Part shown: positions 10,640-22,660 of the stretch, one piece after another
Position numbering within the stretch: the stretch's first letter is position 1
How the letters are laid out: each line of letters starts with the position of its first letter
Origin: Salvia splendens
Taxonomy: Eukaryota; Streptophyta; Magnoliopsida; Lamiales; Lamiaceae
Length of the DNA: 64,000 nucleotides
Direction: 5' to 3'
Assembly (NCBI RefSeq): GCF_004379255.2
Contig: NC_056032.1
Coordinates: 27,811,322 to 27,875,321, forward strand
The notes under the pieces: model-generated
Told to the model about the DNA's origin: nothing
Database searches by the model: none
What the model saw: the letters and a program-made list of their open reading frames with translations, nothing else
Position numbers and translations under genes: made by a program

Positions 10640-11390
10640 ATATTGATTATAACTCTCATGGATTGATGTCGATCCCTTGATAGTGGTTATATGATTCATT
10701 CTTTCAACACTTCTCCTCAAGTCATGTAATGAACTTTCTGACACTTACGTGTGAAATATTTTCCAAAAATCTTATTCAAGTCACAACCTTGTTTAAGATA
10801 TTCTCTAACTGCTTTTTGGAGTTTGTAAAACGATACTCTACGAATCCATCTTCGCCTTTTCTTTTACGAAGTGTCTATGTACTTCTGCATCAGGTCATGT
10901 TAAACTAAATTTTCTCTTACATTAGTGACTGCTTTATTATCGAAAAATTGTTGGAATGTTTCCAATTTTTAAAATTAATCTCAGTCATCAACTCTTTAGC
11001 AACAATACTTCAATCAATCAACTAGCAATTCCTCAAAATTTTGCTTCCATAATAGAAATAGCTAACACCTTTTGTTTTTTTCTTCTTCAAGTTGCAAAAT
11101 TTGCCTTGAAAATGTGAAGTACAAAACAATCCTTAACATATGTAATATCAGGTTCAATGTGAGAGAGGTATATGAGTTTCCACGTTGTGTGTTGGTACCT
11201 TCCAACGACAACATAGTATAAGCAATTTTAGGGAAGAACTTGCCAAATTAATTCCTCAAACTCATGAACTGCAATTATGTTGTGTGAGATTATGCAACAA
11301 TCATACACAACCCAATCAGTCGCACAATACAACGCCCCTATTCCTAGTGAGTTAGTGGCGCGATTAAAAATATACTCTCTATGTCCCGCT
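10640..11390 (-). pseudogene. Ty1/copia RT-RNase H C-terminal remnant
   Basis: On the minus strand a segment near 11150-11210 reads RYQ followed by WKLIYLSHIEPDITYV, matching the highly conserved copia stretch RYQRLVGKLIYLSHTRPDI at the RT/RNase H junction. Further down, ISIMEAKF.GIAS, HD..QKYID and SESSLHDLRRSVE (near 10720) match the copia RNase H and C-terminal segments in the right order. Frames change several times and the integrase, protease and LTRs are gone. An old relic. Confidence 0.65.
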
Positions 11391-12124
11391 AAAAGTGAGT
11401 CGTTTATTTTGGGCCCGAGATTTAAGAAAATAATATTTAGAGATTTACAAAAATGATATTTAATTATTAAAAATTCAAACATATTTATCCATAATATTTT
11501 TATTAAATGTTTTTGCGTGAACTGATGCCAAGAGATATATTGGCTCTATATAAGAATTTATAGAAATTCAAAACTAAGAAAGTTGTAACTAAAATATTAA
11601 ATATTTGTTTAATATTATAGTACAAATAGGTTGATGGGAGAAAAAGATTTCAATCTGGAAATAAAATACACGAAAACTTAAATTGAGTATCTTTTTAGAA
11701 AAAAAAAGTAGAGGACTAAAGAGAGAATAAGTAAGAAAGAGTAATTATATTATATTTAGCCAAAAAAGAAAATGATCACTTTAGGTGTGTGATACGCTTA
11801 AGGCAATTATCTGTTCCATTTTCAGTGTCAAAGTTGCATTACATGTCCATTATTTGGATATTTTATCTATTTTGGTATTTTGACGTGCTTTGTGAGAAAT
11901 GTACATAATAGAGCCTAAGAAGATAGCAAAGGTCGAAATTGGAAGTCAGGAGCTTTTGAGCCAGCCAGCGGTCTGCTGGAACTTAGCCAACCACCGCTAG
12001 TCGCCATTGACCATTATCCATGTAGCAGTCAAAATTGAACTTAAAAGGAGAACACGCCAGCGACCGCTAGAGTGTGCGCAATGACCGCTTATTTGAATCT
12101 AGAAGCTACAAAATGTTGGCCAGC

Positions 12125-13733
12125 TGATAAGCCTCATTTCATGCATTGCTTATGGGGTGAATTTATGTGCTTTCGAGAGGCTAATGTGTAATTTTGAGTT
12201 CAGGTGCATAGAAATCTGCCAGATCCAGGTCCAGGAAATCGTACAGAGTGACCAGGCAAATGCAGGATCAAAGAGAATTGAAGTGAATTACCCCAAGTCG
12301 TCAAACTGACCTAGGAGAATCAAGAAGAAGGCGGCAAGAGCGATAATTGAGACAAAATAGCAGATTTTAAAGTTCCCTTTTTCAAGGGCACAACCGTCAT
12401 TTCAATGGAGGGTGCCCTAGGTATTAGAGCCTCAAGCCTCCCTATATAAAGGGATGGAGATTGAAGAATGAGGCAACTCTCTTTCTCAGCTCAAGTCTCC
12501 TGAGCTCATTTTCACTTCATATTCTTAGTTTTAAGTTCTGCGCACTTGGAGGGGAGTTTCAACCTGGCAGCTGGTTGTGTTCTTAGTCTGTGATACTCGC
12601 GTTCCATCGTCCTACGTGGACGAATAAACAATCTTTAATTTCTGTTTTAGTTTTTACTTTCATTCTTTGAGACGTTGTTGAAATTTGGAATATCTTAGTA
12701 GCTTATTTCCGTAGTTGTTGTTGCTGAATCCGAAGTTTGCTTTTGGATCTTAATTTGAAGTTGTTTTGAAATCTGAATCATGGATGATTTCGTTTGTGCT
12801 TGTTGGATTTTGTTTTGTGGAGCTCGTTTACTCTTCGTTGGATGCTTTTCGCAATTGGTAGTTTTAGGAGGTTTAGATCTAGTTGTTGGCGTTCTTTTTC
12901 ATAGATCCAAGTTTGATTTTGTCTAATTTTGGTAGATCCACGTTAGATCGGAGTTTAAGTTGCTAGATCTAAGCTGTGTTGTTTCGAATTTGCATGATTA
13001 TGGCTTATTACTATTCATTTCTCAATTCCGCTTGGTCAAATAGAGTAGATCTGGTAGTTCTAGCTTGAATTTAGTTTTTATGGTTTGTTTTCGAGCTTGT
13101 TCTGTTTCAATGGTGTTTGATGTTCTGTTTCACTCTGTTTTTCGTCGGTCTCATGAAGAAGATGAAGTAGTTAGTCGTTAGGATACAAATTTGCAGCTTT
13201 ATTTTGTGCTTTTCACTTTTCCACAGCTTGTCAGTCACTTAGGTTAGTTAGATAAATTGGTCCCCACTTGCTTTTGCATGTTTGTTTGGCTATATTGGGA
13301 AAGTTTCGGCATGTTCCTTCGGTTGCAGGTGCTCTAAGGAGTTTAATTCCAGTTTAGAAATTATTTCATGTCTATTGTTATGCATGTTCCATACTTTCTT
13401 CAGTCTCCTAAGTCTGTTAGATTGATTAGTCTTTTAATTCTGCCGAGTCCAGTAGATTTAAACTTAGCCCACTAGAATGCGTGGCAGCAGCCAAAACCTT
13501 CCAAAACGTCCCGAACACACCCTTAGCACGTTCTTCCTCGTGGGATCGATCATTGCTTCCCTATACTAGTCAATAGTATTGTGAGTTAAGGTTTTGATAT
13601 CAGCTCTTACAGCGCGTCCGATGACAAACGATTAGGTCTAGATTCTGCTTGACCAGTTGGTTGGTAAACCTGCTCGACCTGTTTGCATTCCTACTTGTTT
13701 ACATTTTAAGAACGCGTTGTGAAACAAGTTTCA
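12125..13733 (+). repeat. Solo LTR of a second Athila-type family, TSD CCAGC
   Basis: It is bounded by TGATAAGCCTCATTTCATG and AAACAAGTTTCA, with a 5-bp TSD CCAGC at 12120-12124 and 13734-13738. The 5' end resembles the start of the element III LTR (TGATAAGGCTCATTTCATGC, read on the minus strand). A TATA box (CCTATATAAAGGG) lies near 12442. No PBS or coding region is present, which fits LTR-LTR recombination. Confidence 0.85.
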
Positions 13734-13913
13734 CCAGCGAACTCTGAACATTGTGGCAGTGGCACGCTGGGAAAACGCTGCATAAAGAAATTGCCCTATT
13801 TTCTCTCCAATACTTACCATACTTTGTTGAAGATTTACCATATCATTGTACACGACTTGGATGCTATAAACATCCCCTACGGCTTCACCAAAGGAACCTT
13901 TTGCTGCATATTA

Positions 13914-14186
13914 CTCCCCCCGTCCGGCATTAGGAGTCTCGGTTGACCATTTTCATCCGTCCAGCATTAGGAGTCCCGGTTAGACATTTCCATAACAAGT
14001 GAAATAAAAAATTATAAAATAAAACACTAAAAAAGCACAAGGAAAAACACATCCAAAGAATAAAGCAAATAATAATGCAAATGGGTCCCACATTCCATTA
14101 TCGCGTACTCCAATTATTACACACTCAAACATTTCTTAAAACCCGCACCCAACTCAACCGGGACTCCTAACGCCGGACGGAGGGAA
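13914..14186. mobile_element. Stowaway-like MITE
   Basis: The left end CTCCCCCCGTCCGGCATTAG and right end CTAACGCCGGACGGAGGGAA are inverted copies flanked by TA. The sequence GGAGTCTCGGTTGACCATTTTC is partly repeated at the left end. Confidence 0.8.
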
Positions 14187-15014
14187 TACATCATAGCATA
14201 ATATTTGAGAGTTACTTCCACTGTTCATCATCGTTCAAGGAGTTTGAAGCGTGGAATCAAGAGAAGATCAAGGCTACGAGATTCAACCTTTAGGTTTTAT
14301 TATCTTAGTACTTATGTTTGCTATGTTTTTCCTACAAACTATGGGTTTAGTGTACTTTATCAAGAGTAGCTAAATTCAAAGAATTCTATGGATGTGTTAG
14401 TAACGACTTTGGTTAATACAGTTCCTATTTATTTACTATCTGTTTTGTTCATTACTTGCTTCAATTCTAAGCGTGGGATAATGTTTCATGTTTGAGTGAC
14501 ACATTCTATGGTGATTTATTAACTTGCAAAGTAATCGAGAGAAGACTTGCATGTTAGAAGAACTTAGTTGATGTTACAATTATTTCCCCCTAACATGGTA
14601 CTTTTAATTAAAAGCGAGAACAATAGGAGTCTTAGGTCCTTTTGGGAGTTGCAAATCTAGGATTGAAGACCCTAGTGTATGTGATATACTTTGTGCCGCA
14701 TGAGCAATATTTATGTGACTCGATTGAGTAAAGTATGAATTGTGCTAGGGTGTTGTAGTTGGAAATTGTATAAACCATAACTGTGAAAGCACATCCCTGG
14801 AATTCCCTTATCTCATTTGTTTTATCTCTGTGTTTTATCGCAATTGTTTACTTGCTTTGTTTAATTTTACAGTTTTTATTCTTCAAAACCAAAATTAAAT
14901 GTGTTTCCAAATAGTGAATGAAGCCTAGTAGAAGATAGTCAATCTGTTATCGTTTTCTCAATGTTTGATATCTGATACTAACCATTAGTTATACTAGATA
15001 TACTTTGTATACTT

Positions 15015-15168
15015 TTATTTAAAAACTCCTATATGAAGGAGGAAATTGGAAATTACAAATAAACTGCCATAGAAAGGAGGAAATTACAACTGACGTCAAG
15101 AGGGCTCGAACTCAGCACCTCATACAATAATGTCTAAGCTCTTTGACACTAGGACAAAGGCTCTGGAC
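15015..15168 (-). mobile_element. tRNA-type SINE with 18-bp TSD
   Basis: A 154-bp insertion is flanked by perfect copies of GATATACTTTGTATACTT (14997-15014 and 15169-15186). Read on the minus strand, the 5' end carries an A-box-like TAGTGTCAAAGAG (15139-15151) and a B-box GAGTTCGAGCC (15103-15113), the internal promoter of RNA polymerase III. The 3' end is A/T-rich (TTTTTAAATAA). Size, promoter and long TSD fit a plant SINE mobilised by a LINE. Confidence 0.85.
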
Positions 15169-15289
15169 GATATACTTTGTATACTTGTAGGTTTATTTAG
15201 TGTTAATAAAAAGTGCATCGTGACATCCAAAAAGAAATATTAGTCGGTTATAATAAGATGGAGGGAGTATTGAATAATAATTTATTTAT

Positions 15290-16834
15290 ACATAAACTTG
15301 AAAGAGCAAGTTTGTGCAGGGTCATGTTTTCAACTAGTCAGGGGAAACCTTAACCTGGCCGTGTCGTTGGCACGAAACCAAAAATCTGTTATCAAAACCT
15401 CAACCCGCTTCTACTGGTTAGTTTAGTGGTGTAAGGGTCGAATCCCACAGAGATGGATATATGCGTGATATGATTGCGATGACATTCTGGAAGGGTTAGT
15501 TTGCTACCAGGCTTTGGGTTAGTTTAAACTAGAAGAAAGACCTATACTATCCTGACCAGAAAGCTACTATTATATCAGGACATGGCTGTGTACGTAAACC
15601 TGAGTACTGGACTGTTGTGGTGCATGTGAAAAGTGAGAAATTACTATAAATGGACAGACAAAGGTAACAGAGAATATGAGGCGACACTAGCCAACCAACT
15701 ACCAGATATGCAGAAAAAGCTGAAAAAGTAAAAGGACAAAAGATAAAAGTTGTTACAAGCATAGAGTGGTCCCAAAATCAGATGTAAAACTTTCTTCCTC
15801 ACTAAGTAAGATGAACTGCAGAGAAGATGAAGACTCCATTGACAAAGCTTGAATTAAAATTTACTAATATTCAGATATGGAATTAAATCGAAAAGCGAAC
15901 GGCTAAACATGCAATCCTGAGTTTACAAGGACTGCCTAGTATGCAAGGTGACAGAAACTGAACAGCGACGACTCCCACACATTCTCCTTGAGTTAAAACC
16001 GGTCAGAACTTACGAAATTGTGCAAAATAAACAGATCTCACCTACGAAGTAAACTTGACTTGCGATTAACAGAAATCAATGTGAAATTAATATATCTAAC
16101 TAACTAGGCAGAAATAATAAGATCATGACAAAGATCTAAAAGTAAACGAACACCAACTTCATTTCAAAACGAGATCTAAGCATACGATGTTCAAAGAAGA
16201 AACTAAGTACTCCCTCCTCCCATAATAGATGTCACACTTTCCTTTTTAGTTTGTCCCACAAAAGATGTCACATTTCCCTTTTTGGAAAAAGCTCTCTCTC
16301 GCATTAATATATATACTATTTTCTCTCTTCACCTAACACACAAAATAACATCTCCTAAAATCCCGTGCCAATTCCCAAGTGTGCCATCTATTATGGGACG
16401 GAGGGAGTACGATTCATGTCAAAAGGAAACAAAACACCACAAGTTAAGACTACGGAAACTTAAACATAAAACGATAAAGATTGTTTGGGCTCCTAGGAGC
16501 GATGAAACAGTGATCCTTCTAACAACTACGACGGACTGGAACGGCGGCGACTCCCCTTCGGCTGATGGCCGAAGTCTTCATGGAAATAGTTGGACTAAGA
16601 GCGAGGAATGAGAATTAATGGAGCTAGTCACCATGTACGGAACTTTTGGAACCTCCGAAGTATCTGTTTCTCTTCATGTGACCTTCTATTTATAGGGTGG
16701 CTTGCCCAAATTTCTAGGGCTGCCTCTTCATGTTAATTATAGTCTTTACCCCTCATATAGTTGGTCGTTTCCTAGCAATTCTTCCTTCTCCATCTCGAGC
16801 TCCATGGCATGCATCATAGTCAGTATTGCACCCT
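15290..16834 (-). repeat. Probable LTR remnant of an Athila/Tat-type element
   Basis: No reading frame is convincing. The phrase GGGTCGAATCCCACAGAGA (near 15430) closely resembles GGGTCGATCCCACAGAGAAG in the LTRs of element III, and a minus-strand TATA box CTATAAATAG (16686-16695) is placed as in a U3/R region. Boundaries are not resolved. It contains the MITE at 16210-16407. Confidence 0.4.
16210..16407. mobile_element. Stowaway-like MITE
   Basis: CTCCCTCCTCCCATAATAGA on the left is inverted as TCTATTATGGGACGGAGGGAG on the right, flanked by TA at 16208-16209 and 16408-16409. The frame at 16282-16611 runs through the MITE and its flank and is not a gene. Confidence 0.85.
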
Positions 16835-17358
16835 TGATATGCTCGGATTTTGTACTATTTTAAGGTCTTTATTTGGTCCGTTTTTAATGTCAAAATCACA
16901 TTTTATGTCCATATTTTGTATATTTTATCTATTTTGGTATTTTGTTTTGTGAAAAATGTACAAAATAGAGATGAAAAAGGGCATGAAAACGTGAAATTCT
17001 GGAAGCTGGAACTGAGCGCAACCCAGCGGCCCGCTGGACACAATGCAGCGATCGCTGGAAACGAGTCCAGAGAGTTCTGGAGTTTTCCAGCGGTCACTGG
17101 ACCCGGTCGCGCAGCAGTCCCAGTCTTTGAAAGATATTCGCTTTGGTACCAAGATCATCTCAATCGGAGTATGTTAGAGAAAGTTATGGCCATTCTACGA
17201 AGACTGCGTAATGTTGTCAAGTACTGGCGGGAATTTAAAGAAGGAAAGAATCTATTACATTGTTAAGCCAAATCTTTTCCTTAACCTATGGGGCACGAAA
17301 ATTCCATCTTTCCTAATACTTGGAGGACACCTTTTACCATGTTTAAAACTTTTTCAAG

Positions 17359-17370
17359 CCTATAAATACC
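17359..17370 (+). promoter_or_regulatory. TATA box of the outer Athila-like LTR
   Basis: CCTATAAATACC lies downstream of the palindrome motifs and upstream of the conserved R/U5 block, as expected for the LTR promoter. Confidence 0.6.
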
Positions 17371-17902
17371 CGCTCAAGCTTCATCAAAAATAGATCTTCT
17401 TTTTGCCATATAATTCTAGAGCATAAATTTGAGAGTTCTTCATTGTTCAAGAGGTTGAAGAAGGAATCAAGAGAAGATCAAGGCTACAAGGATTCACCCT
17501 TTGGGTTTTATTACTTTAGTTCTTATGTTCACTTTGTTTTCCCTTCATTCTATGTTTTTAGCTTATTCAATTATGTGTAACTAAATTCATAGGATTCTAG
17601 GGATGTGCTAGTAACGACTTTGGTTATACAATTCCATTTTTCTATTTAATATTCGTTTTGTTTTTATTTTGTTTCTTCCCTAAGTTGTTTTATAATACTT
17701 CACGTTTGAGTGACACATTCGGTGATGATTTAATATAACTTCTTACATAATCGTGAGAGGAGGTTAGCGAGTTAGATCCACTAAGTAGGCACTACAATTA
17801 GCTTCCCTTAAAACGGCGCGGTTAAGTGAGGACTTTTCAAGGATTTTAGGAGCTTTTAGGAGTTACGGATCTAGGATTGACAACCCTAGTGTTAGCTATG
17901 CT

Positions 17903-18243
17903 AGTGTTAGGACTTATTATGATCCAACCTCTGCGCCTCGGTTTCTGCAGGCGCTGGTTAGGATGGACCAGCTGGGATATCCTAACTTCCGTTTCCGACG
18001 TAGAGATGTCGGTTGACCCAGCTTCTTTGGTGGTTAGTTTTGATAATTTTTCGTTTCTCGATAGCACAGATGATCCTGACTTGTGGGACCTCTATTTGGC
18101 TTCTTCATGTTCTTGCTTAGATCCTAGTCACTTTTGGGCTAAGATCATGTTGTTAGAACATTTTATTTTGATATTTTTACGGGTTGGAGGTCTGCCTAAA
18201 CCTCCCGCCCACAAAGGGCGTTTTTGTAAAAAAAAAAAAAAAA
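17903..18243 (+). mobile_element. Poly(A)-tailed retroposon insertion inside the LTR
   Basis: Relative to LTR copy D (2820-2850), about 340 bp are inserted here. The insert ends in a run of 16 A (18228-18243), and CTATGCT at 17896-17902 and 18245-18251 is a probable TSD. The body has no tRNA-like promoter and no recognisable protein, so a 5'-truncated LINE 3' end or a processed transcript copy is likely. The frame at 17877-18278 crosses both junctions and is not a gene. Confidence 0.65.
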
Positions 18244-18755
18244 TCTATGCTTGTGCCGCATGGGCAAAACTTATGTGACTCGTTCTACCGAAGTTTAAAC
18301 TGTGCTAGGGTATTGTAGTTGGGATTTCTATAACCATAACTGTGAACGCACATCCCTGGAATTCTCTTATCTCTCATAGTTTACCTCTTCAATTATTTGC
18401 AATTAGTTGTTTTCTTGCTTTCAAATTGTTTTTAATTTTCAAAATTCTCAAAACTTTTGGTTTTCCAAATAGTGAATGAAGTTTAGTAGAAGGTAGACAG
18501 TCTGTGATTGTTTACCCCGTGATCGATATTCAGTACTGACCTTTAGCTATACTATTCCTACTCTGTATACTTCTTTTTTTTAATAAACACCTTCACGGTT
18601 GAGGGTTAAATAGGACCCTCATTCCATATATATCAACCGAAGAATTTACAAAGGACTCTCCCAAAAGTGGATCATCTTTGGCAAAAAACAAAGAAACACC
18701 AAACAACAACCATCCAAGAAAACAAAAAACTATCAAACCCTGAAGCTAGGCATCC

Positions 18756-21700
18756 CTATACTATCCAAACTACAAAAAGCTTCTGCCCTTGCAGGCACAG
18801 AATCCTTGTTGAAAATCCGCATATCCGATATTCCTCTCCAAAGTTTACCAAAAAATCAGCCGCCATATTTTCTTCTCTTGGAATGTAAGACACTCTCCAT
18901 CTAATGCTCCGCAATTCTGCTCTAATCCTTACCAAAGTATGTCGCACATTGTCTGCACCAAGCTGCGAGGAATTGATCGAACCCACAATCAACTCCGCAT
19001 CTGTTTCCAGCCAAATGTGATTTCTGTGTTGTTTGGCAATAGAGATTCCCATCAATATCGCTGCCATTTCTGCCTCCAGCCCCGAAGCCACCCCTATATT
19101 CGCTACAAAGGCCACCACAATATCCCCAAACTGGTTACCCACCACTCCCCCCCCACAGTCCGAGATGAAGGTTGAAAGGCACCATCCGTATTCACTTTTA
19201 TTCAGCCAGGGTCAGGCGGTCTCCACTGAACCTTCCCCTACCTGAAGAAGTTGACAAACTCTTCCCCTGGGCAGCTATCTTCCCACTGATCTGGCCATAT
19301 AACTTTTGACAGCACCAGGTTTCTTAAATAGTTTTCCACCTTCCTAATCACATTTTCCACCAAAAATTTCTTCTCTCTATGAACACAATCGTTTCTTTTC
19401 GTCCAAATCAAATAAACCAGAATACGAGACAAGGCACAATGAGACAAACATGGTTTTTCTGTCGGGGATGCGAGTATTTATGCCACCATCGAAGTCGGCC
19501 ATCAATATTGACACCGTCTCCACACCCTTTTTGCTGCATCACCATTAACGAACAGGTGCAATCCTGACTCCTCATTCGGCTTATTACAACATCTGCACTT
19601 CGAGGCCAAGGAGACTCCCCTCCATTGGAGTTTCACATCAATTGGAACTCTGTTGGCCAGAAGCCTCCACAGAAAGACAGAAATTGTTGGCAAAATGCAC
19701 TTGTTCCAAATAGACTTATGCACCTCCTTTTTCTCCACTCTACAACTAACCAAATTCCATGCCGAAGCAACCGAGAAGTTCCCACTAGGCGTGAGAGCCC
19801 ATCTCCCTCTGTCCTTCTCCCTTCTGTCAAAAGGAATCTGCAGGATCTGCTCTATCACCTCAGGCGGCATGCCCCACTCCTCGTTCAAACGCAAAAGCTC
19901 CTCCTCATCCCACTGCTCTCCACACCAGAAATCACTCACCTTTTGTGGCTGCAAAGCTACTCCCTCCCCCACGTAGTTTACTAAAGGAACCTCCGAGAGC
20001 CATGTATCATACCAGAAACAGATCCTCCCCTCACCTAGAACCCATCTAACAAAACCACGAGTTTTCTGACCTGCCTTACACATTCTTCTCCACATCGGGA
20101 TAAACCTTTTAGACTTAGTCAGCACCGGTGGGAAGAAGATAGAGAAATATTTACACCTCATATAGCTTGCCCAAAGGGATTCCTGGGAATTTCCACCACA
20201 TCTTGTTACTGAAGGCCTCAACTACATCTGCCAAACGTCTGAGTCCGAGGCCTCCCTCCTCTGTTGGCAAGCAAACTCTCTCCTATTTGATCCAGTGAGT
20301 TTTGTTTGCCGTGTAGCACGAGCCCCAAAGAAACCTCGCAAGGACCTGTTCAATCTTCTTCATGGCCCCCCTTGTAGGCTCCAAAGCCTGAAAAATATGG
20401 ATCAGGATTGCTCCAAGGACATTTTTTTATCAAGGTCAGCTGGCCCCCAAAGGATAACTGCCTATGGCTCCAGCTGTGAATTCTCTCTGAGATTCTGTCT
20501 CGGATGAACATAAACAAGTTAGTACGTTTGCGGCCTCGATAGACCGGGACTCCTAAATAGGTAAAAGGTAACCTCCCCTGCTGATACCCACTAGCCTCTG
20601 TAATCTCTGCAACCCAAGAATCAAATTTCTCATCTACAAAGAAGCAGCTTTTTCCCACATTTACCCTCTGCTCCGAGACCGCCATATAGTGATTAAGACA
20701 CTCTGAGATCTTCAAAATGGCCGACCTCTGGGCCTGCGAAAAAATTATAATATCATCTGCATATGCCAAGTGGGAAACACCAAAGGAATACATTGTTGTT
20801 CGATACATCATATCCTCTTTTCCCAGAAAAAGCCGGTCCAAGAGTCTCGATAAGTAGTCTGCCGCCAAAATAAACAGCGTGGGGGAAATGGGATCACCTT
20901 GTCTCAAACCACAAGTAGATTTTAAAAACCCGGCTAGACAGCCATTAATTAGAATATAAAACCAGCACGAAGAAATGCACCGCTCGATGAAAGACACCCA
21001 CTTATCTGAAAAACTCATCTTCTTCATGATCTTTATTAGAAACAGCCATCGAACTTTGTCATAAGCTTTCTCCATATCTAACTTCAACACCATATTAGGG
21101 GTTGTGGTCCCTTCCAAACTTCATGAAAAAGTTCTTTAGCCAGAAGTACATTATCACTAATCAATCTCCCTTTAATGAAGCCGCATTGATTCGGAACTGT
21201 AACCATTGGCACCAATGGAGCCATTCTTGAGGAGAGAAGCTTGGAGATAATCTTATTCATCACATTACACAAGCTTATTGGTCTGAATTCCGACCACTTA
21301 GAGGGATTCTTCTTTTTAGGAATAAGCACAATCATGTTCATTGCAATTCCTCTTGGTATGCTAGCCCCAGCGAAGAAATCAGCCACTGCCTCAACATCTT
21401 TCCTCACTATCTCACAACAAGCCTGAAAGAAAAGGGCAGAGTAACCATCTGGACCCGATGCACTATCAGCCTTTATTTCAAATACAACCTTCCTGATCTC
21501 TTCCTCAGACGGAGTCCTCTCAAGGGCCCTCCTCAGTAAGGATTCCATTATCATCCTCTATCATGTGGATTCTTGCCTTTGTTCTTCTTTGTTTAACCCA
21601 TCCTTGAAAGAATTTAGAATTTCTTTCGCCTTCTGCCAGCCATTTCACCTCCGCTTTTTGTTGCCAGAAACCTTCCTCCATTTTTAGTCGAAGCAGGTAT

Positions 21701-22659
21701 TCAGCTGCTGTTCTGTGCATTTCCATTATTGATAGGGGAGAAGGGTCCTGCTCATAATTCAGAATAGCATCTTGAGCTTCCATCTCAGTCTTCTTAAGAT
21801 TGTCAAAAATATTTCCAAACACCATTCTGTTCCAGATTTTCAAGCATTTCTTCAACCTGCTAAGTTTTATCTGAACATTAACCAACCCAAATGTCCCTGT
21901 ACTCTCTTTCCAGCTTCAATTCAGGAATGGTGGCCTTGCTCTTTCCAGAATATGTGTGGTGCCTTACACATATATTCTGAAACCGGAATGGGGGCAACTT
22001 GCCCACCCCTCACTAAGAAGTGGACAATGATCCGATAGGATTCTCAGCAGATTAGATACTCTAGTTGCTTCGAACAAATTTGCCCACCCCTCACTAAGAA
22101 GGACTCTATCAAGCTTCTCAAAGATCTCTCCTCTCGACCAAGTGAACCTCGGTCCATCTGCCCCTACATCCAATAACTGGCAGTCGCATATTGTTTCCGC
22201 AAATTCCAGCATTTCCCTCGTTCTGTTATTACTACTACCTTGTCCTTCATCTTCCGACACAAAAATGTTAAAGTCTCCTCCCACAAGCCACGGGAGCATG
22301 TCCATTCTCGCAGCTAAATTACTGAGTTTGTTCCACATCAGAATTCTTCCCACTCTAGAGCATTTTCCGTAAGCCACTGAGATAAAGAACGGAGTTGGTA
22401 ACATTGTTGAGACACAACGAGCATGAAGAATTTGCTCCGAATCATCCCATTCATCCACCTCAATCCCCTGATCAGCGAACATCCAGATCTGTCCATTACT
22501 GTTAACACCTTTATATTGCAACCCAAACTTTCTGCTAAAAAATCAGGTATCGGACAAGTTAGTGGCTCAATTATAGCCAACACAACAACTTTATGCTTAA
22601 TGATATTCTAGGTGTTGATGTTCGCTACACCCCTAGCGAATCATGATATTAAATGACAT
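18756..22659 (-). pseudogene. LINE ORF2: endonuclease-RT-RNase H, frameshifted
   Basis: The ATG at 22657-22659 begins a broken frame that soon reads VVVLAIIEPLT, the usual start of the AP-like endonuclease. Endonuclease motifs follow: GGDFN, FTWS and SDHCPLL (21990-22320). The RT region has GPDG, FRPISLCNV, CGFIKGR (21084-21554), DMEKAYDKVRW, LRQGDPISPTLF and the active-site YADD (20350-21117). The zf-RVT region (19502-20221) contains RGRWALTPSGNFSV and SIWNKCILPTISVFLWRLL. RNase H (18756-19240) has NTDGAF, EAEMAAI, ETDAEL and ADFL. Reading frame changes near 22530, 21540, 21100, 20350, 19500 and 19150. The enzyme would nick target DNA and prime reverse transcription there. Confidence 0.88.
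21999..22101. repeat. 81-bp-spaced internal duplication in LINE ORF2
   Basis: A 22-bp word (TTGCCCACCCC... ending AAGAAG) occurs at 21999-22020 and 22080-22101. In protein terms LLSEGWA appears before and after SDHCP, which disrupts the end of the endonuclease domain. Confidence 0.7.
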
Positions 22660-22660
22660 A

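Larger units (their letters stand above)
11790..15219 (+). repeat. Solo Athila-like LTR (copy C) carrying three later insertions
   Basis: It starts TGATACGC and shares with the LTR at 16835 the segment TTTTATCTATTTTGGTATTTTG and, from about 14220 onward, the AATCAAGAGAAGATCAAGGCT block through to AAAAAGTGCATCG (usual end GTGCATCA). No internal region follows, so it is a solo LTR. Inserted in it are a second solo LTR (12125-13733), a MITE (13914-14186) and a SINE (15015-15168). Copies of the CAGCGACCGCTGG motif are at 11965-11979 and 12057-12070. Confidence 0.75.
11375..15267. mobile_element. Stowaway-like MITE split by an Athila-like LTR
   Basis: The left part (11375-11789) starts CTCTCTATGTCCCGCTAAAA and the right part (15220-15267) ends AAGATGGAGGGAG before TA. 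The two halves flank the LTR at 11790-15219. The junction sequences (CACTTTAGGTG on the left and CATCCAAAAAG on the right) fit this MITE type, but a clean TSD for the LTR is not visible. Confidence 0.5.
16835..18572 (+). repeat. 5' LTR of the outer Athila-like element, first part
   Basis: Collinear with the 3' LTR start at 63634 (shared ACTATTTTAAGG, CTTTATTTGGTCCGTTTTTAA and TGAAAAAGGGCATGAAAACG) and with LTR copies C and D. The rest of the LTR is at 49847-49880, after the LINE. It contains three palindrome motifs (17022-17037, 17046-17058, 17087-17100), a TATA box and a poly(A)-tailed insertion at 17903-18243. Confidence 0.9.

Noticed and set aside
16282..16611. 109-codon frame
   Set aside because: Half of it is a MITE and the rest is LTR-like sequence.
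17877..18278. 133-codon frame spanning the poly(A) insert
   Set aside because: It crosses both insertion junctions and the A run, so it cannot be a native gene.
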